Shown here piece by piece: positions 41,830 through 49,982 of a stretch of DNA of 64,000 nucleotides. Source of the DNA: Planctomycetota bacterium. GTDB lineage: Bacteria > Planctomycetota > Phycisphaerae > Phycisphaerales > UBA5793. The position numbers were made by a program, and so were the translations under genes. The stretch's first letter is position 1, and each line of letters opens with the position of its first letter. The notes beneath the pieces were generated by a model. That model was not told the DNA's origin, made no database searches, and was given only the letters and a program-made list of their open reading frames with translations. The DNA is taken from NCBI GenBank assembly GCA_013112555.1, contig JABFGK010000001.1, positions 496,001 through 560,000 on the forward strand, given 5' to 3'.

Positions 41830-44210
41830 TCAGGCCGGAGCCTAGCAACCTGCTCACTGCTGCGATGCGCTACGCAGATGTAGGTCACCCAGTATTCCCG
41901 TGCCGTTCTGGAGCAAAGAAACCAATCACAGAACACGGGTTGCTAGATGCATCTACAGATAAGGCTCAGATCGCGGAATGGTGGGGGCAGCATCCAGATG
42001 CCAACATTGCTATCCGTACCGACGGCTTGATCGTCATTGATGTCGACGGGCCGGACAACTCGTGGCTGTTAGATGATGTTGACAAGCAACAGGAGCTTGC
42101 AAACGCACCGACCTCGATCACGCCCCGGGGCGGACGGCACCATATCTTCCGGGCTCCGAACGGGCGGACCTACCGCAACAGCGCGAGCAAGGTTGCACCG
42201 CACGTCGATGTGCGGGCCGATGGCGGGTACATCGTTGCGCCGCCATCAGTTGTGGATGGCAAGACGTACCGATGGCTGGAAGGGTCGGGGTTGGATTGGC
42301 CGCCAGAAGAACTGACTGAACCGCCGAGCTGGCTGCTCGAAATTCTGGACGGAATCGCGGCGAATCGAGGCAGGGCCTCTGAGGCGCAGAGCGGAGGGGG
42401 CGCGGATGATCGCTCACTCATACCAGAGGGAAATCGAAACGCAACGCTCACCAGCATGGCAGGCAGCATGCGACGCCGGGGCATGAGTGAATCAGCGATT
42501 CTCGCCGCGCTGCACCAGACGAATCAGGAGCAGTGTCAGCCGCCACTGGACGACCGCGAGGTACAGAAGATAGCGGAGAGCGTGTCACGATACGAGCCGG
42601 TATATACAAAGCCCGCACCCGCGACGTCCGGCGGATTGCCCGCAACCGACCGGCCATACATTCTGATCTCCACTGAGGAGTACTTGGCCATCGACCAGAC
42701 CATTGAGGCCTTGAGAGCAGATCCGGGTCTCTATCGCCGTGGCCCGGTGCTGGTCCGAGTCCTTCGCGTGGATTCACAACCAGGCAAGATCAAGCGCCAC
42801 CAAGGATCGTGTATCACCGGGATCGTCCCGTCCGCCAACTTGCGGGAACGGATGACGAAGTATGCGCAGTTCCAGTCGGCAAAGGTCGCGACAGACAGTG
42901 ACAAGCCTGTTCTCGTACATCCCACGAAATGGCTGGTCGAAGGAGTTCTGCATCGCGGGGAGTGGCCAAATATCAGACCGCTGCGAGGGCTGGCAGACAC
43001 ACCATTCCTCCGCCCTGACGGGACCATCTGTCAGGAGGCAGGGTACGACCAGGATACAGGTGTTCTGCTCGTGCCGAATGCTCAGATTCCTCCGCTCCCC
43101 GACGAGGTGGGATCGACGGAGGTTGAAATCGCCGTTCAAGCCATCATGCATGCGGTATGTGACTTTCGGTTTCAATCTGAAGCCGACCAGGCGGTATGGC
43201 TGGCAGCATTGCTTACCCTGCTGTCACGCTACGCCTTCCACGGCCCTGCTCCGCTGTTTCTGGTCGATGCCAACGTTCGCGGGGCCGGCAAGGGACTGCT
43301 TGTCCAGACGATCGCCAACATCGTCTTCGGCCACGACATGCCGGTCAGCAGTTACATCAAGGGCGGCGAGGAGATGCGCAAGCAGATCACCTCCATCGCC
43401 CTGGCCGGGGACCGTTGTGTCCTGCTTGACAACATCGTCGGGACATTTGGTAATGATGCACTGGATCGGGTCTTGACATCAACGGTGTGGAAGGACCGCG
43501 TCCTGGGAAGAAGCGAGTTAGTCGAACTCCCGATCGAAGCCGTGTGGTTCGGGACGGGGAACAACATTGCCATTGCCGCCGATACTGCACGTCGGTGCCT
43601 GCACATCCGGCTGGAAGTAATGACTGAGCGCCCCGAGGAGCGGGTCGGCTTTGCCCATCCTGAACTCCTCGAGTGGGTGCGGGGAAATCGGACACGGCTG
43701 TTGTACCACGGGCTGGTGATTCTGAAGTACTACTGCCAGGCCGGAAGGCCCCGCTCGGTGCAATCTGCATTTGGCAGTTTCGAGGAATGGTCGGCGCTTA
43801 TCAGGAATGCGGTCGTGGTGGCTGGATTGCCGGATCCTTGTGATACGCGAGATCGGCTCCTGGATACCGCAGACGCAGCCGGGGACGCCCTGTCGCAACT
43901 GCTGGCAGCGTGGCAGGAGTTTGATCCAACCAACTCCGGCCTGACAGCATCCGACATCATCACGAGGCTCTACCCGTCAACCAACACGCCGCCACAACCT
44001 GAAGCAGCGGTCTCGATGCGGAATGCAATTGAGAACCTCACTGGTGCGAGCGCTGGCCATCCTCCCACTACCCAAATGCTCGGGAAACGTCTGAGCACCG
44101 TACGAATGAGAGTGAAGGACGGTCTGATGTTGGACGTTGATCCGACCTGGCCAAAGAACAAAGGAGCACGATGGAAACTCTACGCAGCCAACACAGACTC
44201 GCACGCGTGA
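41826..44210 (+). CDS. Bifunctional primase-polymerase with helicase-like domain
   Basis: A 794-residue replication protein. Residues 10-185 are an AEP-type prim-pol domain (PF09250): VGHPVFPCRSGAKKPI, IVIDVDG with the metal-binding Asp residues, TPRGGRHHIF and GGYIVAPPSV. A PriCT-type helical domain follows (about 200-255, RNATLTSMAGSMRRRGMSE). From about 470 an ATPase core appears (LFLVDANVRGAGKGLL, VLLDNIVGTFGNDALDRVL, WFGTGNNIAI). Such fusions prime and unwind DNA for phages, satellites and plasmids. The domain plan is complete. Confidence 0.9.
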   Translation: MIRPEPSNLLTAAMRYADVGHPVFPCRSGAKKPITEHGLLDASTDKAQIAEWWGQHPDANIAIRTDGLIVIDVDGPDNSWLLDDVDKQQELANAPTSITPRGGRHHIFRAPNGRTYRNSASKVAPHVDVRADGGYIVAPPSVVDGKTYRWLEGSGLDWPPEELTEPPSWLLEILDGIAANRGRASEAQSGGGADDRSLIPEGNRNATLTSMAGSMRRRGMSESAILAALHQTNQEQCQPPLDDREVQKIAESVSRYEPVYTKPAPATSGGLPATDRPYILISTEEYLAIDQTIEALRADPGLYRRGPVLVRVLRVDSQPGKIKRHQGSCITGIVPSANLRERMTKYAQFQSAKVATDSDKPVLVHPTKWLVEGVLHRGEWPNIRPLRGLADTPFLRPDGTICQEAGYDQDTGVLLVPNAQIPPLPDEVGSTEVEIAVQAIMHAVCDFRFQSEADQAVWLAALLTLLSRYAFHGPAPLFLVDANVRGAGKGLLVQTIANIVFGHDMPVSSYIKGGEEMRKQITSIALAGDRCVLLDNIVGTFGNDALDRVLTSTVWKDRVLGRSELVELPIEAVWFGTGNNIAIAADTARRCLHIRLEVMTERPEERVGFAHPELLEWVRGNRTRLLYHGLVILKYYCQAGRPRSVQSAFGSFEEWSALIRNAVVVAGLPDPCDTRDRLLDTADAAGDALSQLLAAWQEFDPTNSGLTASDIITRLYPSTNTPPQPEAAVSMRNAIENLTGASAGHPPTTQMLGKRLSTVRMRVKDGLMLDVDPTWPKNKGARWKLYAANTDSHA

Positions 44211-44220
44211 TTGTTGTGGG

Positions 44221-44299
44221 GATCGTGACGGTTTTTTCACCCCTATGCAATTCACCTTCATACCCCTCGTGCGCGAAGGATGAAAAAACAATCACGATC
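44221..44299. repeat. 19-bp inverted repeat after the prim-pol gene
   Basis: GATCGTGACGGTTTTTTCA (44221-44239) faces TGAAAAAACAATCACGATC (44281-44299), 17 of 19 pairs matching, with a 41-base loop. It begins 10 bp after the prim-pol stop. ATCGTCACT-ATCGTCACG follows at 44297. It could end transcription or serve as a replication structure. Confidence 0.6.
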
Positions 44300-44686
44300 G
44301 TCACTATCGTCACGCACGCAGGCACTCGAGCCGTTACTCAAGAGTTAATACGGCAACTTCCAAGTCGTGTCTATCAACATGATGCGATCGTCTGCCTCCA
44401 AGGTGCTTCTCTCACCCCTTCGCCTCCCGTGCCACCGTTCCCCCGCCTGGCCTATCCCTACCACCACCCTCGCCCGGGCGCGACACGGGCCAACGGGGGC
44501 CGCCGTGGGTACGGAATCGGGGGAGGCGGGATCGCGTACGGGAATCACGGGCAGTCGGGGGGGCCATCACGGGCAATCGGGGGGGGTTGGATGGGGGGCC
44601 TGTGACGGGGCGGACTACGGGTGATCGGGGAAGGCGTGGTGATCGGGACACGGCAGATCGGTAGTCATCAACGGGAGGTAATCCAC
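44300..44686. other. Noncoding G-rich stretch with tandem repeat
   Basis: No credible gene. ATCACGGGCAGTCGGGGGGG (44544) is repeated 22 bp later as ATCACGGGCAATCGGGGGGG (44566). Many GGGG runs could form G-quadruplexes. GATCGGG recurs downstream near 44622, 44641 and 45139. Confidence 0.5.
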
Positions 44687-45127
44687 ATGTCATTCGTTCT
44701 GCAATCGTGCGAGCTCGGCGTCGAGTTCATCGCCAGCGAGCCGGTGTGGCAGGCGATCCTGTTGCTGGCGCGGCAGTTCGGCTGGGTCGCGGAAGGGACG
44801 CTACGGGCCGACCACTCTATGGCTGGCTGCGGGGCTGGAGCGGTTCGCAAGTCATCGTCGGGAACGCAGGCTGAGCAGTCGGTGGCCGTGGCGGACTACG
44901 AGCCGGAGCGGTTTGGGTACGACAGGCATGAGTCGCTGTGGGTGACGCCAGAAGATGCGGACGCGCTGGCCGATGCGGTCGAGCGCGCCACCCCGGAGGT
45001 GCCGCAGTGCCCGGTCGAGTCCGCACCCGGTGTGGTGCCGAATCCAATCGACTGCGTCGCAGGCCGCGCCGAGACGCTACATGAGTTCGTCGCCTTCTGC
45101 AGGCACGGGCCGTTCCGCATTACGTGA
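44687..45127 (+). CDS. Hypothetical protein of the satellite block
   Basis: A 146-residue protein from ATG 44687 with GGGAGGTAATC upstream. It begins MSFVLQSCELGVEFIASEPV and has an aromatic/acidic middle (YEPERFGYDRHESLWVTPED) and a C-terminal helix ending EFVAFCRHGPFRIT. No motif was recognised. It is between the prim-pol and the methyltransferase and transcribed with them. Confidence 0.65.
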   Translation: MSFVLQSCELGVEFIASEPVWQAILLLARQFGWVAEGTLRADHSMAGCGAGAVRKSSSGTQAEQSVAVADYEPERFGYDRHESLWVTPEDADALADAVERATPEVPQCPVESAPGVVPNPIDCVAGRAETLHEFVAFCRHGPFRIT

Positions 45128-45215
45128 CGTTGAGACGGGCGATCGGGGAATCGGGGGGCGTATGTGATCTGATATTAACTCTCACACTTAACAACAACAA
45201 ATCGGGGGCTACTCT

Positions 45216-46631
45216 ATGACACAGACTGAATCTACAACAGACGTGACAACTTCTCACTTCCGCGACCGCATCGTGGACCTGCGCCGGGTACGGGCCGGTG
45301 ACTTGCTGCCGCATCCGAAGAACTGGCGACGGCACCCGGAATCGCAGCGAACCGCCATGCGCGCGGCGCTGGCTGAAATCGGGTTCGCCGATGCACTGCT
45401 GGCCCGCGAGACAGCCGATGGCGTCCAGATCATCGACGGCCACCTGCGGGCCGAACTCGATGGCGACCAGATGGTGCCGGTATTAATACTGGACGTGGAC
45501 GAGACCGAGGCCGAAAAACTGCTGGCGACGTTCGATCCGCTGGCGGGCCTGGCTGAAGCCGATCTCGATGTGCTGCGTGACCTGGCGTCGAATCTGGATT
45601 TCGAGATGCCGGACTTGGATCGGGTGGTACGTGATCTGCTCGGGGATGCGGGCGGTGTACCTGACGTCATGGAAGTCGAAGCCCCGGAGCCGCCGGATGA
45701 TCCGATCACGAAGCCCGGCGATCTCTGGGTGCTCGGAAACCACCGGCTGTTGTGCGGCGATAGCGGGTCCGAGGCCGATGTGGACCGACTGCTGGACGGG
45801 GCGGTTATTAACTTGGCGAACTGTGACCAGCCGTATAATGTGCGAGTGGAGCCACGATCTAACAACGCGATCGCAGCAGGGAACTCATCGTTCCCGCCTG
45901 CATCGAAGTCGGGTCGCATGCATCACCAGTCGTTCGATGTCGCGCGGCAGGGGGCGAAGAACAAGAGGACCAGCAAGATGCGGGCCAAAGATAGACCGCT
46001 GGAAAACGACTTCGTCAGCGATGAAGAGTTCGATCTACTGCTGCACGCGTGGTTCGGCAACCTGGCGCGGGTGCTGAAACCGGGCGGCTCGTTCTATTGC
46101 TGGGGCGGCTACGGCAACTTGTGCAACTACCCGCCTGTGCTGAAGGCGTGCGGCCTGTACTTCTCGCAGGCCATCATCTGGCACAAGCAGCATCCAGTCC
46201 TGACGCGCAAGGATCTCATGGGTGACCACGAGTGGTGTTTCTATGGATGGAGGGAAGGCGCGGGCCACAAGTTCTACGGCCCCAACAACGTGACCGATGT
46301 CTGGTCAATCAAGAAGGTCAATCCCAACAAGATGATTCATCTGACCGAGAAGCCGGTCGAGCTGGCGGCGCGCGCTATTACATACTCATCGCAGCCCGGT
46401 GAGAACGTCATTGACTTGTTTGGAGGTTCGGGTTCGACTTTGATCGCGGCCGAGCAACTGGATCGGCACGCGTTCCTCATGGAAATCGATCCGGCGTATA
46501 CCGATGTGATTGTGCAGCGTTGGACGGAGTTCACGGGCGGAAAGCCGGAGCGGATTCCATCAGATGCGAACGCTGTGGCCGGGGAGAAAGCCCCGGCGAG
46601 TGCCGATGCGTGTGAAGTGGAGAATGTGTGA
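45216..46631 (+). CDS. ParB-like domain fused to DNA methyltransferase
   Basis: A 471-residue protein. Residues 15-120 are a ParB/sulfiredoxin-type domain (LLPHPKNWRRHPESQRTAM, IIDGHLRAELDGDQMVPV). The methyltransferase has catalytic motif CDQPYNV (DQPY instead of DPPY) and, near the end, the AdoMet motif NVIDLFGGSGSTLIAAEQL; TEKPVELAARAI lies just before. This order fits N4/N6 beta-class enzymes. It methylates DNA bases, probably to protect element DNA; no partner nuclease is adjacent. This fusion is common in phages. Confidence 0.92.
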   Translation: MTQTESTTDVTTSHFRDRIVDLRRVRAGDLLPHPKNWRRHPESQRTAMRAALAEIGFADALLARETADGVQIIDGHLRAELDGDQMVPVLILDVDETEAEKLLATFDPLAGLAEADLDVLRDLASNLDFEMPDLDRVVRDLLGDAGGVPDVMEVEAPEPPDDPITKPGDLWVLGNHRLLCGDSGSEADVDRLLDGAVINLANCDQPYNVRVEPRSNNAIAAGNSSFPPASKSGRMHHQSFDVARQGAKNKRTSKMRAKDRPLENDFVSDEEFDLLLHAWFGNLARVLKPGGSFYCWGGYGNLCNYPPVLKACGLYFSQAIIWHKQHPVLTRKDLMGDHEWCFYGWREGAGHKFYGPNNVTDVWSIKKVNPNKMIHLTEKPVELAARAITYSSQPGENVIDLFGGSGSTLIAAEQLDRHAFLMEIDPAYTDVIVQRWTEFTGGKPERIPSDANAVAGEKAPASADACEVENV

Positions 46632-46633
46632 AA

Positions 46634-46861
46634 CTACCTGCTCTTAACAATGGAGAGTTGGTACTCAGCGCCATCATCACATTCGACGACCAGGCCCTTG
46701 TCCATGGTCAGTAAGCAGGCGTCGTCGTAAGTGCGAATCTGCTTGATGCCGGCGGTGCGCTCGGCCAGATGGGCCAGCGGATCGTCAGCATCGTCGCGGG
46801 AGAACATGAGCTCTTCCAGCAGATCGCGAAGCAGGTCCTGGAGTTGGCCTTCGGTCATCAT
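46634..46861 (-). CDS. Small acidic protein
   Basis: A 75-residue protein from ATG 46861. It starts with an acidic amphipathic helix (MMTEGQLQDLLRDLLEEL) and ends in strands (CLLTMDKGLVVECDDGAEYQ). It is the last of six minus-strand genes and lies tail-to-tail with the methyltransferase, 2 bp apart. No family recognised. Confidence 0.65.
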   Translation of the reverse strand: MMTEGQLQDLLRDLLEELMFSRDDADDPLAHLAERTAGIKQIRTYDDACLLTMDKGLVVECDDGAEYQLSIVKSR

Positions 46862-46864
46862 GGC

Positions 46865-47209
46865 TCATTGACCTCCATTCTTCGATTCCTCGGCCAGTGC
46901 CCAGAACTCGGTCATGCCGTCCTCGTAGAACAGGCGGTCGGCCGGGTAACTCCGCCGGTAGCGCGTCTCGACGCAGCCCCGTTCCTTGAGGAAGGCAAGC
47001 GCGACGGCCACCTGGGTCGAGGGCAGGTTCGTGTGGGCAGCGATCTCCTCAAGCGTGAAGCCGCCGCAGGCCAGATCCTCACCGGCCCACAGGACTTCGC
47101 GGAACGAGTCGTGCGAGCAACGGTGGACGTAGGGTCGGCCGCGTGCGGGCGTCACCGATCGAATGAGGTGGCCATCGGCAACGGCGAATGTCTCGTCGCG
47201 TGTTGGCAT
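46865..47209 (-). CDS. Winged-helix-like protein
   Basis: A 114-residue protein. Residues 50-85 (FTLEEIAAHTNLPSTQVAVA, LAFLKERGCVETRYRRSYP) read as a winged helix of the small regulator type. The N-terminal part contains HRCSHDSFREVLWAGED. It lies 3 bp upstream of the 75-residue gene and 3 bp downstream of the next, so the block is one operon. It may regulate the antisense block or the phage genes. Confidence 0.7.
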   Translation of the reverse strand: MPTRDETFAVADGHLIRSVTPARGRPYVHRCSHDSFREVLWAGEDLACGGFTLEEIAAHTNLPSTQVAVALAFLKERGCVETRYRRSYPADRLFYEDGMTEFWALAEESKNGGQ

Positions 47210-47212
47210 GGA

Positions 47213-47485
47213 TCAGACTCCTTCGTACCGGCCACGGCTCACGCGCTCGATCTGACCCTCATTGGCCAGTTCATTCAATCGCGTCGCGGCCTGGGTCTTG
47301 GTGATGGTGATGCCCCACGAGTTGAGTTTGGCGGCCAGGAAACCGGCATCGATTCCCCGGCCTTCCGGGGCGTCGGCAGGGCGGACGCCAGGGCCAAACT
47401 CGGTGTAGGCCCCGACGGTGCCGATGATGATGCGGGTCAGCTCGCCGTGTTCCAGGTGCGGGTTCTGTGTCTTTCGGGTCGCCAT
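47213..47485 (-). CDS. Small winged-helix-like protein
   Basis: A 90-residue protein. The C-terminal 45 residues (FLAAKLNSWGITITKTQAAT, RLNELANEGQIERVSRGRYE) look like a winged helix in which the last strand ends RGRYEGV. The N-terminal half has a short helix. It lies 3 bp from the HARE-HTH gene. DNA binding is probable, target unknown. Confidence 0.68.
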   Translation of the reverse strand: MATRKTQNPHLEHGELTRIIIGTVGAYTEFGPGVRPADAPEGRGIDAGFLAAKLNSWGITITKTQAATRLNELANEGQIERVSRGRYEGV

Positions 47486-47488
47486 CGA

Positions 47489-48073
47489 TCAGCCCACCTT
47501 CCGCACTGCTGTGAACAGGCCGCGATCCGTCTTGACGAACCGCGCATCCTTGCCTCTCTTGGCGATCTCGCGGATGATGGCGGCGTACAACGTGGCGCTT
47601 GGCGTCTTGCCGGTGGTGGACCACAGGCCCTTTTCGATCGCCTGCTCGACGATCGCCTTGCATCCCATCGGCTCCTTCGACGCCGACAGGATGGTGGCCG
47701 CCGCATCAAGGATGCCGGTCCGCTTCTTCTTCTGTGGTGCCTTGCCGGTCTTGCCCTTCTGGGCCTTGCCGCCACGTTGGGGGGTGGTGGCCGTGGGCGT
47801 GGCCTTGCTCGTGGTGGCCTTGCCGCTCGCCTTGGCCTTGCCCTTGGCGTCAGGGGCCGCCGTCGTGGCCCGTGGTGCGTCCTTCGCCTTCGCACCTTCC
47901 TGGTACTCGCCACGGAGTTTGGCAGCACTCTTGATGCGGACCTTCTTCTTCGTGGTCAGGTTGGTGGCGTCCCAGCCGCCGTGGGGGTTCTCGGCATCGA
48001 TGCGAACCGGCACGACCCGGTTCGTGATCTTGGCGGTGTAGACCGATCCGATTGTGATGTCGTTCTTCTTCAT
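47489..48073 (-). CDS. KOW-like and HARE-HTH domain protein
   Basis: A 194-residue protein. The first 60 residues (ITIGSVYTAKITNRVVPVRI, TTKKKVRIKSAAKL) resemble an SH3/KOW-like barrel. Residues 62-118 are a Lys/Ala/Thr-rich linker. The C-terminal 75 residues are a HARE-HTH (HB1/ASXL) domain: ILDAAATILSASKEPMGCKA, IVEQAIEKGLW, GKTPSATLYAAIIREIAKRG, FVKTDRGLF. HARE-HTH domains are linked to DNA modification systems and chromatin. It stands near a methyltransferase here. Planctomycete genomes repeat this gene many times, usually with DUF6900. Confidence 0.85.
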   Translation of the reverse strand: MKKNDITIGSVYTAKITNRVVPVRIDAENPHGGWDATNLTTKKKVRIKSAAKLRGEYQEGAKAKDAPRATTAAPDAKGKAKASGKATTSKATPTATTPQRGGKAQKGKTGKAPQKKKRTGILDAAATILSASKEPMGCKAIVEQAIEKGLWSTTGKTPSATLYAAIIREIAKRGKDARFVKTDRGLFTAVRKVG

Positions 48074-48118
48074 GATGGCATTTCCTTTCGTTGGGAAATG
48101 AAGGTGGAAAAGAGGAGG

Positions 48119-48382
48119 TCAATCCGCGAAGCGTTCCAGCTCGCGGAGGTAATCGTGGATCATGCTGTTGGTGCCGCGATGGCCGTCGATCGTCGTCTGA
48201 ACCAGCTCCGCCATCGAAAAGCGCTGGTCCTCATGGCCCCGAGCCGGGAACGTGTGCTCGCGTCCGTTGGGCGTTGCCGGTGTCAGCAATGTGACGGTGA
48301 TGCGGTCGCTGCCGCGCTTGCGTTCGATGACGGCGAAGCGGGTGCCGCAGGTGCTTTCGATGTCCATTCGTGTGATGCGCAT
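48119..48382 (-). CDS. Small hypothetical protein
   Basis: An 87-residue protein from ATG 48382 (MRITRMDIESTCGTRFAVIE). The first half is beta-rich (DRITVTLLTPATPNGREHTF), the second a helix (MAELVQTTIDGHRGTNSMIH). It is in the minus-strand run between the DUF6900 and HARE-HTH genes. No family recognised. Confidence 0.68.
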   Translation of the reverse strand: MRITRMDIESTCGTRFAVIERKRGSDRITVTLLTPATPNGREHTFPARGHEDQRFSMAELVQTTIDGHRGTNSMIHDYLRELERFAD

Positions 48383-48415
48383 GGCGCTGCTCCTCTCGAT
48401 GATGAGGCTGGGGTT

Positions 48416-48799
48416 TCAGCCAAGTTGAGTGATGATGTAGTTGGTGCCGCAGGACCGGCAGGCGATGTCCTCGCCGTTTTCATCGCAGATCAGTTGGTCC
48501 ATGTCGCGTTCACCGCACTGCGGGCAGGCAAAGGCGGGCGGAACCAGATTCGACTCGTCGGATTCGGAAGACGCGTGGTCGTCCCCGGAACCGCCTCGAT
48601 CGATGACGGCTTGCTGGTAGCCAGCGACAAAGGCCCGGTTCAGGGCCGCGGCGATCGACCAGACGGCCAGGTCGTGGAAGTCGAGGCGATCACTGTTGCG
48701 GGTGGCGAGCGTTTCGATTCCAAGCATCTCCCGGGCGATGGTCTCGAACAGCGCGTCGTGGTCGGTTCCGGCAGGCTTGTCGTCGTTGTCGGCGGTCAT
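48416..48799 (-). CDS. DUF6900-like protein with zinc ribbon
   Basis: A 127-residue protein from ATG 48799 with AAGGAG upstream. Residues 17-65 (LFETIAREMLGIETLATRNS, LDFHDLAVWSIAAALNRAF) match DUF6900. The C-terminus has a zinc ribbon (CPQCGERDMDQLIC...CRSCG). It is the first gene of the minus-strand run and is likely a nucleic-acid or partner-binding protein. Its promoter should lie near 48810-48860. Confidence 0.78.
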   Translation of the reverse strand: MTADNDDKPAGTDHDALFETIAREMLGIETLATRNSDRLDFHDLAVWSIAAALNRAFVAGYQQAVIDRGGSGDDHASSESDESNLVPPAFACPQCGERDMDQLICDENGEDIACRSCGTNYIITQLG

Positions 48800-49095
48800 G
48801 GCTTCGGCTCCTTGCGGATGGGTTTTGTTTGGTATGCTCTATAGACACATGAGGGGCTGCCAATCGGCCCCGGGCAAGTCGAAAACGATGCTTTTCGCCG
48901 TGAATCAGCAGGTTCTTCGATGGCAAACTACTGGAACCCGGGACTGGAAGTGTTTATAATCCGTTCGGTATAGAGGGGAGGGGGAGCGGGACCGGAATCG
49001 GGGGTGCGGCATCATGCCACGGAAACTGGCCACACATCTCCAGCGGGTGAAGCGCGACCGTCGGTCAGGCGGGTCAGGCGGGCCGGACGGGCCGC
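48800..49095. other. Divergent intergenic region with TATA-like box
   Basis: Between the DUF6900 gene (minus) and the HNH gene (plus). TTTATAAT at 48953-48960, preceded by GGAAGTG, may be a plus-strand promoter (bacterial -10 or TATA-like). G-rich runs follow at 48975-49000. An open frame from ATG 49014 (MPRKLATHLQRVKRDRR) may be an out-of-frame start of the HNH gene. Confidence 0.4.
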
Positions 49096-49374
49096 GTGAC
49101 GTCGCCACCAACACGCCACGACCCAGCCGCCGCAGCCCGCGGCTACGACCGGACCTGGCGGCGACTGCGGCGGATGTATCTCGCGCGGCATCCGTTGTGC
49201 GAGCACTGCCTGCGGTATGACGACGTGACACCGGCGACCGAAGTGGATCACATCGTGTCGTTGCGCGACGGGGGAGAACGACTTGATGTTAATAACCTGC
49301 AGTCGTTATGTCGGGCCTGTCATGCACGTAAGACGGCCCAAGAGCAGCGCGACAGGGGGGGAGGCAGGGGGTAG
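49096..49374 (+). CDS. HNH endonuclease
   Basis: A 92-residue protein starting at GTG 49096. It has the phage HNH layout: RGYDRTWRRLRRMYLARHPL, CEHCL, TEVDHIVSLRDGG and NLQSLCRACHARKTA with two Cys pairs and the DH catalytic pair. It sits just before the terminase genes, where such nucleases assist packaging in HK97-like phages. The true N-terminus may lie at ATG 49014 in another frame, which would imply a frameshift. Confidence 0.88.
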   Translation: MTSPPTRHDPAAAARGYDRTWRRLRRMYLARHPLCEHCLRYDDVTPATEVDHIVSLRDGGERLDVNNLQSLCRACHARKTAQEQRDRGGGRG

Positions 49375-49484
49375 GCCGGTCGGAAAGGTACAGGTCTCGC
49401 GCGTATACCACCGCGTCTAGCAACGTTTCTTTGGTCACGAGTTTTGAGGTAAAAAGATCGGATCAGGGTTGGAGGAACATCATC

Positions 49485-49982
49485 ATGGGACGACGAGGAC
49501 CGCCGCCGACACCGACGCACCTGCTCCGTCTGCGCGGCTCGTGGCGTGGCGAAGCGAACCGCAATGAACCGGAACCGGAGCGAGGAGTTCCCGAGTGTCC
49601 GGACTGGGTCAGCGAATACGCCAAGGCAGCGTGGGAGCAGTTGGTTCCGTTGCTGCATGACATGGGTGTGCTGTATCTCATCGACGGGCACGCGCTGGTG
49701 GTGTTGTGTCAGACGTGGGGACGCTGGCGGAAGGCCGAGGAGTTCATCAACGAGCATGGGGAGTCGTACCCGGTGCGGGATGACAACGGCCGGGTCAAGT
49801 ACCTGAAGAAGTTCCCGCAGGTGACGGTGGCCCAGGATTGTGCCCGCATCCTGAACCGCTTCTTCGGCGAGTTCGGCCTGACTCCCTCGGCACGGTCTCG
49901 TATCGACGTGAGCACGGGCGCTTCTTCAGACGGGGGTGGATCAGACCATGACAACAAGTCGAAGTTCCTCAACATCGGATAG
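49485..49982 (+). CDS. Terminase small subunit, P27 family
   Basis: A 165-residue protein from ATG 49485 with GGAGGAACATC upstream; the ORF upstream of it is unlikely. MGRRGPPPTPTHLLRLRGSW is the hallmark start of P27-type small terminases. CPDWVSEYAKAAWEQLVPLL and a helix with DGHALVVLCQTWGRW follow, then NRFFGEFGLTPSARSRI. The small subunit recognises DNA and hands it to the large subunit encoded next, overlapping by 35 bp. Confidence 0.93.
   Translation: MGRRGPPPTPTHLLRLRGSWRGEANRNEPEPERGVPECPDWVSEYAKAAWEQLVPLLHDMGVLYLIDGHALVVLCQTWGRWRKAEEFINEHGESYPVRDDNGRVKYLKKFPQVTVAQDCARILNRFFGEFGLTPSARSRIDVSTGASSDGGGSDHDNKSKFLNIG

Noticed and set aside
44171..44605. 144-residue frame after the prim-pol
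   Set aside because: Runs through the inverted repeat and G-rich repeats; Gly-rich tail is composition-driven.
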